Shown in pieces: positions 24,841 to 31,190 of a stretch of DNA of 64,000 bases. Below the pieces are notes generated by a model that worked only from the letters and a program-made list of their open reading frames with translations, made no database searches and was not told the DNA's origin. Within the stretch, counting starts at the first letter, position 1; each line of letters opens with the position of its first letter. The position numbers were made by a program, and so were the translations under genes. Source of the stretch: a virus; the IMG/VR virus record IMGVR_UViG_3300031933_000202, positions 1-64,000 of that record; one strand, written 5' to 3'.

Positions 24841-25777
24841 ACAGGCTATGAGCATCGTCACCAACGCAACAAACCCCGTATGCCTGGGTGATTTGTTCGA
24901 CCGCTCATCCAACCCTGAAGACATCATTGTTCAGGGCTTCAACGTCGCCAGTCGTTGCCGGTGGACACTGGCAGGGAACCACGACTGCTCGAACCGCGCC
25001 GACACGGTCACTTCTCTGGACGCGATCAAGGAGATGGGCTGCTCGATCATTTCGTCTCCCAACCTTCACGCCCCCTACTTCGATGCTCACGGCCCACTGT
25101 ACTTCGTGCCCCACCACGCCAGCCAGCAACTCTTCGAGCAGGCGATGCTCGATGCGGCAGCGCATGCCGCCAAGGAGCGGGCAGGTAAGGCCAGTGTGCT
25201 GATGCTCCACTGCAACTACGACCAGCCGTTCGCCAAGGAAGATGACACGCTCAACCTTTCGCCGGCGGTGGCTGAGCAGCTGCTGGTGGCGTTCGACTAC
25301 ATCTTCCTTGGGCACGAGCACAAGCCATCGAAACACCTCGACGGCCGTGTCGTGATCCTGGGCAACACGCACCCCACTTCCTATAGCGATATCAGTGACA
25401 AAATCGTCTACCACATGGACATTACCGACGACAGCATCGAGCTGAGAGAAGAACTGATTTGGTCTCGCCAGTATCGGTTCGCTGAGGTGCGGTACGGCGC
25501 CGCGCTGCCCGATCTCGAAGGCGTTCAATTCATTGACGTCATCGGCAAGGCCGAAGCCGATGCTGCGGTCGACGTCGCTGACTTCATCCAGAAAGTGTGG
25601 GCAGCGGCTCCCGATGCCCTGGCCGTCCGTAACAGCGTGGACGTGGGCAAGCTGGCCCTTGAGGACGACGCCGATCGCCCTGCCTTGGTCGACATCCGGC
25701 AGCGGATTGCGGCGGACCTGGAAGGTAGTGACTTGCTGGATATATACAACGAATTGGCGAAGGAAGTCTCCGTATGA
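24743..25777 (+). CDS. sbcD: SbcD/Mre11-like nuclease subunit
   Basis: 344 residues with metallophosphoesterase motifs: DPHLG (residue 8), GDLFDR, LAGNHD, LHCNYD and LGHEHKPS. It pairs with the SbcC-like ATPase two genes on, like T4 gp47/gp46, to open and trim DNA ends for recombination-dependent replication. The ATG lies inside the HNH gene; GAGGGAGCTTCGAA upstream is a usable binding site. Its stop overlaps the next start. Confidence 0.9.
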   Translation: MLTTLFTDPHLGTRRAAHTTRESSKKLTAALYEQAMSIVTNATNPVCLGDLFDRSSNPEDIIVQGFNVASRCRWTLAGNHDCSNRADTVTSLDAIKEMGCSIISSPNLHAPYFDAHGPLYFVPHHASQQLFEQAMLDAAAHAAKERAGKASVLMLHCNYDQPFAKEDDTLNLSPAVAEQLLVAFDYIFLGHEHKPSKHLDGRVVILGNTHPTSYSDISDKIVYHMDITDDSIELREELIWSRQYRFAEVRYGAALPDLEGVQFIDVIGKAEADAAVDVADFIQKVWAAAPDALAVRNSVDVGKLALEDDADRPALVDIRQRIAADLEGSDLLDIYNELAKEVSV

Positions 25778-26043
25778 AGCTCGAAATCATCCGCGGTGCA
25801 GCAGGCCCCGGTAAGACCACCAAGTTGCAAGAGATCCTGCGGAATGCGGAAGACAAAGGGTCCCAGGCGGTATCTATCTTGGGGTACACCACACTGGTTG
25901 TAGAAAGGAAATTGAGGCAGTTGGTTGCCGATGGGTTTACCACCATCGTCATCGCCGACTGCAGTGACATCGAGATGCTGAAGAAAATCTGCCGGGCCAA
26001 CCATGCGGAAGGCGTGACGGTCTACGCGGTGGAGGCAGCATGA
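25774..26043 (+). CDS. Small P-loop protein
   Basis: 89 residues. IRGAAGPGKTTKLQEIL is a Walker A motif; TTIVIADCSDIEM could serve as Walker B. It is too short for a full helicase or kinase and may be a truncated ATPase or a dedicated partner of the SbcCD pair it is embedded in. ATGA overlaps on both sides. Confidence 0.65.
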   Translation: MKLEIIRGAAGPGKTTKLQEILRNAEDKGSQAVSILGYTTLVVERKLRQLVADGFTTIVIADCSDIEMLKKICRANHAEGVTVYAVEAA

Positions 26044-26375
26044 CCCACCCACAATTCCAGCTTGGTACCAAGGTCCTCGTCACCACCGATGCCTTCTTCT
26101 TCGCCCCCGACGGCAAGCAGTACCGGTCAGCCTACGGCACCGTGCACGGCATTCACACTGACGAGAAGACATTGGGCATCCGGACCAACGCCCGCTCCGC
26201 CAACTGGTACGTGCAGGTAGGTGACCTGCTGATTGCCGGCTGCCAGATCCATTATGCCGTCCGGACCGACAATTGCCATGTCGGCTCAGCCAAGGACTGG
26301 AAGGAGGTGAACGGCGAGGTCATTGAGTTCCGCCGCCCCTCTTTTATCTACGACGCGGACGGAGGCCAGCCATGA
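26040..26375 (+). CDS. Hypothetical protein
   Basis: 111 residues, mostly beta strand by pattern (TKVLVTTDAFFFAPDGKQYRS; GTVHGIHTDEKTLGIRT), possibly a small SH3- or KOW-like barrel. No family recognised. Coupled by ATGA overlaps to both neighbours between sbcD and sbcC. Confidence 0.6.
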   Translation: MTHPQFQLGTKVLVTTDAFFFAPDGKQYRSAYGTVHGIHTDEKTLGIRTNARSANWYVQVGDLLIAGCQIHYAVRTDNCHVGSAKDWKEVNGEVIEFRRPSFIYDADGGQP

Positions 26376-26515
26376 GACCGATCTTCAAATCCCGCAGAGT
26401 CGGCCTACTCAGTGAGTTGATCAGGACAGAGTCCGACCACGTCCCCCGCCTTTGCCATAAAAAGCTGCGCCTCCAGCTATCGATATGGCGCGCCATAAAG
26501 GAAACCACACGATGA
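26372..26515 (+). CDS. 47-residue basic peptide
   Basis: A very basic short protein (MRPIFKSRRVGLLSELIRTE at the start). Its ATG overlaps the previous stop and its stop overlaps the sbcC start, both as ATGA, continuing an unbroken chain of overlaps; this is the main evidence for translation. It may serve only to couple translation into sbcC. Confidence 0.5.
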   Translation: MRPIFKSRRVGLLSELIRTESDHVPRLCHKKLRLQLSIWRAIKETTR

Positions 26516-28722
26516 AACTCATACGCCTCACATGCAAAAACTTCAAAAAGCTCAGCGACTTCACCGCCAACTTCGAAGACGGCCTGAACGTCATCGTCGG
26601 CGAGAACGCCCAAGGCAAGTCCACACTGCTGCAGGCAATCGAAGCAGCACTGTTCGGCGTTACCGTTGTGCCGGGCAAGAAAGAGAACATTCCGACGTGG
26701 GGGCAGACGACTTTCGGGCTGGAGCTGACTTTTCAGACCTCGACTGATCACTACTACGTCCTAACTCGCAGCAAGACCACTGCCAAGCTGTTGCGCTACA
26801 GCGATGAGCTTCCGGTTGGTGAGCTCGTCGCCAACGGCAACACCCCAGTCACTGCCTACATCGAGGAGCTGCTGGGCCTCAACGCCAAGGACTTCAACCT
26901 GTTCGTCCAGAGCAAGCAGGGCGAGACTTCCGGCGTGCTGACCTTCGGCGCCACGGCGCTGAACAACAAGGTCGAGGAGTTCGCCGGCATCAGTCTGATC
27001 GACGAAGTGAAGAGCCGTGCACAGTCGCTGGCCCTCTCTGAGAAGGCTGCTGCAGATGCTAAGGCGGTCAGCGATGAGGATATGGTAGAAGCTGTGCAGC
27101 AATTTCTTACTTCACAGGAGGAGCGTGACGGAGCGGCTGAGTCGTACGAAGCCGCCAGGCTTGTCTTGGACAACTACCCTGCCCTGACCGCCCAGAAGCC
27201 CCCTGTGAGCAGCGAAACGCTTCGGGCGGTCCAACGAGACGCTCAGAGGGCTGAAAGCGCGCTACGGGAAGCTGAGCAGGCTCTCAGCCACAAGCGCGAA
27301 GCCCTTGCCATTGCCAAGCAGGCGCTGGCTGAGTGTGAGGAACCTGTTGAGGTTGACGGGATACAGGTCGAGGTCACCGAGAAGGGCTTGGTTCTTCGCC
27401 AGAAGCGTGCCCGACTGGCTGATGTGCAGGAAGAGTTGGCTGCAGGTGTTCGGGCGGAGGCTGAGCACGAACAGGCGCTGACAGCGCGGAACGCCATCGA
27501 GCCGGTAACCTTGGGGCTACTGGAGCAGCACGAGAAAACCCTAGCACACTACGCCGGCGAAGCGGCGCGTCACCGCGAACTGATCGCCGTGACCAAGTCC
27601 AAGCTGGCCTCGCTGCGAAAGCTGGAGAAGGATGCCACCTGTCCAACTTGCGGCACGGCATTGGCAGAGCACGATCCGGACGCGCTGGCCGAAGAGATCG
27701 CGATGCTCGAGAAGGAAATCAGCGACCTCGGCGTTGCCCTTTCACTCGACACCGCTGGTGAGCAAGAAGGTGCGAAGACCCTCGCCGCGTTGCGCAAGCG
27801 GATCGACCAACGTGAGACCAAGCAGGTTGAGGTCGAGAAGTGGGCCACCAAACTGGTTGATTCCTCAGTCCTGAATGACCTTCGCGGCGAGCTCGTCTCG
27901 TTGCAGGGTGTGATCGAGCAGCTGCAGGGCGAGATTGCCGGACTGAAGGCGAAGATTGAATCCGCTGAGCAAACCAACGAGCGTCACGCCTCGGCTCTTC
28001 GTCGACTGGCCAAGGCCGAAACCGAGGAAGGGGCTGCAGACATCACCGTAGGCAAGCTGCGGATGGCCCTGACGGTTACCGTACCGTCAGACGAGGACAT
28101 CGCCCTGGCTGTCGAGGCTGAAACCGCCTACGTCGCAGCCGAACAGGCGTGGAAGGAAGGTAAGAGGTCCGCTGAGTACGCTTTGGAGCTGGCTGGGCAG
28201 CGGCTCAAAACAGCTGAGAAAGAGTTCGCCCGCGCAGGTGACCTCCGAAAGCTGCTGGCAGGGAATTCCGACAAGGCGCGTGAGCACGCCATGAAGGCAG
28301 ACAAGGCCAGCCGGCTGGCCCGCTTCCTCGCTGAGAAGCGTCAATCCTATCTGCGTGACGTGTGGGACACCGTGTTAGCTGCAGCGTCCCGCCAGGTGCA
28401 GGTGGCCACCCGCGGCACGATTACCCGCATCACCAACGACGGCGAGTTCGGCTTCGAAGAAGACGGCGTGGTCGCGCCGGTAGCTTCGGCGTCCGGCGCC
28501 CAGAAGGCATTCATCGGATCTGCCGTTCGCATCGGCCTGGCACGGGCGCTCTACGGATCTGACAGCCTGCTGATATTCGATGAGCCTACCGAGTCCATGA
28601 GCGAGAAGAACGCCAGCGGCCTAGCAGCGTCCCTCACCAGTGCCGCTCGCCAACTGTTGCTAATCACCCACCGCGAGCAGGATCAGAACCTGGCCGCGAA
28701 CATCATTCAAGTAGGAGTTTGA
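26512..28722 (+). CDS. sbcC: SbcC/Rad50-like ATPase subunit
   Basis: 736 residues. GENAQGKSTLL (about residue 31) is Walker A, CPTCGTAL (about 377) is the zinc hook at the apex of a long coiled coil, SGAQKAFIGSAVRIGLARAL is the ABC signature region and LLIFDEPTESM (about 685) is Walker B. It is shorter than bacterial SbcC (over 1000 residues) and nearer to T4 gp46. It acts with the SbcD-like nuclease on DNA ends. I use the ATG at 26512, with AAAGGAAACCACACG upstream. Confidence 0.92.
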   Translation: MKLIRLTCKNFKKLSDFTANFEDGLNVIVGENAQGKSTLLQAIEAALFGVTVVPGKKENIPTWGQTTFGLELTFQTSTDHYYVLTRSKTTAKLLRYSDELPVGELVANGNTPVTAYIEELLGLNAKDFNLFVQSKQGETSGVLTFGATALNNKVEEFAGISLIDEVKSRAQSLALSEKAAADAKAVSDEDMVEAVQQFLTSQEERDGAAESYEAARLVLDNYPALTAQKPPVSSETLRAVQRDAQRAESALREAEQALSHKREALAIAKQALAECEEPVEVDGIQVEVTEKGLVLRQKRARLADVQEELAAGVRAEAEHEQALTARNAIEPVTLGLLEQHEKTLAHYAGEAARHRELIAVTKSKLASLRKLEKDATCPTCGTALAEHDPDALAEEIAMLEKEISDLGVALSLDTAGEQEGAKTLAALRKRIDQRETKQVEVEKWATKLVDSSVLNDLRGELVSLQGVIEQLQGEIAGLKAKIESAEQTNERHASALRRLAKAETEEGAADITVGKLRMALTVTVPSDEDIALAVEAETAYVAAEQAWKEGKRSAEYALELAGQRLKTAEKEFARAGDLRKLLAGNSDKAREHAMKADKASRLARFLAEKRQSYLRDVWDTVLAAASRQVQVATRGTITRITNDGEFGFEEDGVVAPVASASGAQKAFIGSAVRIGLARALYGSDSLLIFDEPTESMSEKNASGLAASLTSAARQLLLITHREQDQNLAANIIQVGV

Positions 28723-28724
28723 AC

Positions 28725-28757
28725 ATGAACCAGGCAGTGGATATGAACCAGGCAGTG
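28725..28757 (+). repeat. Tandem duplication at the dut start
   Basis: ATGAACCAGGCAGTG occurs at 28725-28739 and again at 28743-28757, followed by a third in-frame ATG at 28761. The duplication adds six residues in front of the conserved enzyme and creates alternative starts. Confidence 0.8.
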
Positions 28758-29195
28758 AACATGGGTACGAACCTAAAAGTGAAGCGCCTTGATGAGCGCG
28801 CCCAACTACCAACATACGGCACGGGTGGCGCAGCCTGCTTTGACTTGTATGCCATTCAGAGTGGGGTTGCTTACTCAGGCGGAAGCGTCCTCATCCGGAC
28901 AGGACTATCCTTCGACATCCCGGAAGGGTGGGCGATGCTGGTCTACTCTCGCAGCGGTCATGGCTTTAAAAACGCCATTCGCCTGGCCAACTGTACGGGC
29001 GTGATCGACTCCGACTACACCGGCGAAGTAATGGTCAAGCTGGCCAACGATTCGGATTTCTCGTTCACGGTCACTGCCGGTGACCGTGTTGCGCAGGCGA
29101 TGCTGGTACCGGTGAAGCGGTTCTCGTTTGTGGAAGTGGGTGAGCTGAAGGAGACGGAACGAGGAGAAGGCGGATTCGGGAGCACTGGAAAGTGA
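28725..29195 (+). CDS. dut: dUTPase
   Basis: 156 residues with all five trimeric dUTPase motifs: AACFDLYA, YSRSGHGFKN, GVIDSDYTGEVMVKL, AGDRVAQAML and GEGGFGSTGK. It turns dUTP into dUMP, feeding ThyX and keeping uracil out of DNA. AGGAG sits nine bases before the ATG. The first 33 bases hold a 15-base tandem duplication (see repeat entry). Confidence 0.93.
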   Translation: MNQAVDMNQAVNMGTNLKVKRLDERAQLPTYGTGGAACFDLYAIQSGVAYSGGSVLIRTGLSFDIPEGWAMLVYSRSGHGFKNAIRLANCTGVIDSDYTGEVMVKLANDSDFSFTVTAGDRVAQAMLVPVKRFSFVEVGELKETERGEGGFGSTGK

Positions 29196-29392
29196 GCTGC
29201 CAATGCCAAGCGGTACACTTGAACCCGGCTGATCATTTGCCGCCTGTGGCGTGCCCGATCGTGATAGAGGTCGACGGCAAGCTACTGCGTGCGGAACGCA
29301 CCGGATTCATCGAGCAGCGTGACCGCAGCATGGAATACGAGCTGGGTGACGGATCAAAGATTCTCGGCCGACATCCCTGGACCTTTCCTTAA
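29192..29392 (+). CDS. Hypothetical protein, last early gene
   Basis: 66 residues, GTG start overlapping the dut stop (GTGA). Contains CQCQAVHLNP and a strand-rich middle (IVIEVDGKLLRAERTGF). No family recognised. Its stop overlaps by four bases the end of the convergent late operon, so the two large transcription blocks meet with no terminator between them. Confidence 0.6.
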   Translation: MSCQCQAVHLNPADHLPPVACPIVIEVDGKLLRAERTGFIEQRDRSMEYELGDGSKILGRHPWTFP

Positions 29393-29718
29393 TCGTCAGG
29401 CTTCTGATTAGCCCGCAACAACGCCGGGATGGTGTTCTTCGCAACGGAGATCACCATCTCGAACCCCTTCAAACCGGTGGCACCTATCAGCAGGACTACC
29501 GCGTCTCTATTCGCCCATTCTGGCGAGACAATCCCCCCGAACAACATACCCAGGTAAAACCCAACGATGACTGTGCACGCCAGGACCAGCGACGACAGCG
29601 GCTGCCCGTCGTTACGTGCGATCTGCCAGAGGTAGCCGACAAGCGCCGCGAAAGAGCCGAGCGTGCCGAAATAGAGGTAGGTCTGGGCCTTCTCGAACCA
29701 CTCAGGAGGAATCTTCAA
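29389..29718 (-). CDS. Putative holin
   Basis: 109 residues with three probable membrane helices (FGTLGSFAALVGYLW, LVLACTVIVGFYLGMLFGGI, AVVLLIGATGLKGFEMVI), resembling LydA/holin superfamily III proteins. It would form the inner-membrane lesions that release the endolysin. It is the last gene of the late operon, next to another membrane protein that may be its antiholin or partner. Confidence 0.7.
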   Translation of the reverse strand: MKIPPEWFEKAQTYLYFGTLGSFAALVGYLWQIARNDGQPLSSLVLACTVIVGFYLGMLFGGIVSPEWANRDAVVLLIGATGLKGFEMVISVAKNTIPALLRANQKPDD

Positions 29719-29728
29719 GAGTGGTTCC

Positions 29729-30052
29729 TTACTGCTCAGTCTGGCAGGCGTCTTTCGTAATCAGGTCAAGAACCAGCCAGTAAGCTGCGCAATTGCTGAG
29801 AACAAACATCTGGAAAACCCTCATTGACATAAGGGTCTTTCCGTATACCTGCAGCACGTAGAGGTTGGCTGCCATAAAGGTGAGGGTGCATACCGTAATC
29901 AGCAGCAGGATGGCTGCCAGTCGCGCCTCCTTGACTCTGTCCTCCATCCCATAGACCTTACGCCATGCGAAGAACAGCTTAGCCAGTAGGGCTGTGTAGA
30001 GGAGGAATGGTACGGCGGCGACGAGGAGGTCTGTTGCGCTTTCAGCGTTCAT
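29729..30052 (-). CDS. Membrane protein of the lysis cassette (second holin or antiholin)
   Basis: 107 residues with about three membrane helices (AAVPFLLYTALLAKLFFAW, LAAILLLITVCTLTFMAANLYVL, FVLSNCAAYWLVLDLI). Position between endolysin and the other holin-like gene suggests a holin/antiholin pair. The start overlaps the endolysin stop (ATGA). Confidence 0.65.
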   Translation of the reverse strand: MNAESATDLLVAAVPFLLYTALLAKLFFAWRKVYGMEDRVKEARLAAILLLITVCTLTFMAANLYVLQVYGKTLMSMRVFQMFVLSNCAAYWLVLDLITKDACQTEQ

Positions 30053-30510
30053 GCCGGGTACTCCTTTCGGTCAAGCTCGAAGTGTGGACCGTCTATGAAG
30101 GCGCTACGCCCTATTGCCCGGCGTGACTTGACGTAGTCGGCTACAGCTTGTTTAGTGTCGGATAAGGTGTTCAGCCTCTTGTCCCACACACCCCCCCATA
30201 CTATCGGGACGCCCAACTCCGACGCTGCGCCGCTCACAGCTTCGGCGATGCTGTAGTAGTGCTCCCACTCCCACGATGTCTTACCGTCCACCCAAGCCCC
30301 CAGGTCGACTGCGTGGCCGGTGATATGTCTGCCGTCCAAGGTCTTTGAGGCTCCTGATGCAACCAACTGCTTCTGCCTGGTAGCAGATCGCAACCCTTCG
30401 AGAACACTGAAGTCCACGGACGTTTTACGAATGGCAAGGCGAACGACTCGTTGAAGGTCAGGGTGAAGACCTGCCAGACGATCTTCACTTCGCCGACTGA
30501 GGTTGAACAT
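30049..30510 (-). CDS. M15-family endolysin
   Basis: 153 residues of the VanY/M15 peptidase type: GHAVDLGAW supplies zinc-binding His and Asp, and GPHFELD the second His. Such phage enzymes cut the L-Ala-D-Glu or D-Ala-linked peptides of peptidoglycan. There is no signal peptide, so export depends on the holin. I use the ATG at 30510 (AAGGGACTCC upstream); its start overlaps the o-spanin stop by 26 bases. Confidence 0.87.
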   Translation of the reverse strand: MFNLSRRSEDRLAGLHPDLQRVVRLAIRKTSVDFSVLEGLRSATRQKQLVASGASKTLDGRHITGHAVDLGAWVDGKTSWEWEHYYSIAEAVSGAASELGVPIVWGGVWDKRLNTLSDTKQAVADYVKSRRAIGRSAFIDGPHFELDRKEYPA

Positions 30511-30805
30511 CAGAAGGAGTCCCTTGAGGGGCGGCCCACGCGCGCCAGGCTTCATCCCTGGTCTTGAGCGTACGCAGGAGCGCCTTGAGGTAGTTAAGGT
30601 CACGCTCAGCAAGAGCAGCGTGTGCGGATGGATCTGACGGGGCTATAAAAACTGGTAGGTATTCTGGCGTGTACCTATTGGATAGCCACTGCGGCGCCTG
30701 CCGCTGAATAGGTACTGGCACACTTACTTCGAAGGGGCGGTCGACGTACTTAGTGGAGGAACATCCCGTAACGACTAAGGCAAGGAAAACAGCGACTCTA
30801 GCCAC
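30485..30805 (-). CDS. o-spanin (Rz1-like lipoprotein)
   Basis: 106 residues, GTG start with GGGAG upstream. A short hydrophobic segment ends in the lipobox LVVTGCSS, so the mature protein is anchored by lipid to the outer membrane; the mature part is Pro-rich (RPFEVSVPVPIQRQAPQWL) as is usual for o-spanins. It reaches the inner-membrane i-spanin to fuse the two membranes at lysis. Its start lies inside the end of the i-spanin gene. Confidence 0.82.
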   Translation of the reverse strand: MARVAVFLALVVTGCSSTKYVDRPFEVSVPVPIQRQAPQWLSNRYTPEYLPVFIAPSDPSAHAALAERDLNYLKALLRTLKTRDEAWRAWAAPQGTPSDVQPQSAK

Positions 30806-31116
30806 TGGTTCATCTCCCTTGGGGCGGTACCGGCTGCTCTGTCCTGCTTGATTAGTGAAGGAAGGGCAGCATGGATATTTTCGGCGCGAGCACCGGCTGC
30901 AACTTCTTCTGCAACCGCAGCAGCAGCGAGGCCCGCGACGGCGGCGTTCTGCCGACCCACCGCGTCCCTCATAGCCTTGGCTGACTCCTCCAGTTGCTGG
31001 ATCTTGCCATTAGCTGTCCCTATCTCTTCTCGCAGAGTCCCCAGCTCCGTCAGCAGGTACCACACCAAAAGCACGGTAGCTGCTGGGATTAAGTAGGATT
31101 TCCAGTCGAACGTCAT
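30775..31116 (-). CDS. i-spanin (Rz-like)
   Basis: 113 residues: an N-terminal membrane anchor (YLIPAATVLLVWYLL) followed by an Ala/Glu-rich coiled coil (TLREEIGTANGKIQQLEESA onward). The out-of-frame overlap of 31 bases with the lipoprotein gene is the usual arrangement for spanin pairs. I prefer the ATG at 31116 to a TTG 39 bases earlier. Confidence 0.8.
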   Translation of the reverse strand: MTFDWKSYLIPAATVLLVWYLLTELGTLREEIGTANGKIQQLEESAKAMRDAVGRQNAAVAGLAAAAVAEEVAAGARAENIHAALPSLIKQDRAAGTAPREMNQWLESLFSLP

Positions 31117-31156
31117 AAGAAATGGCCGGTCAGGGGTATAGCAATAATACAGCAAC

Positions 31157-31186
31157 CCATATTTACAGGCGAACCATATTTACAGG
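31157..31186 (-). promoter_or_regulatory. Tandem half-palindromes (copies 8a/8b)
   Basis: CCATATTTACAGG occurs twice on the plus strand (31157-31169 and 31174-31186). Only one arm (TACAGG) matches the standard palindrome; the other reads CATA. They fill the gap between the tail fibre stop and the spanin genes, where a change in expression between tail and lysis genes is plausible. Confidence 0.55.
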
Positions 31187-31190
31187 ACCG

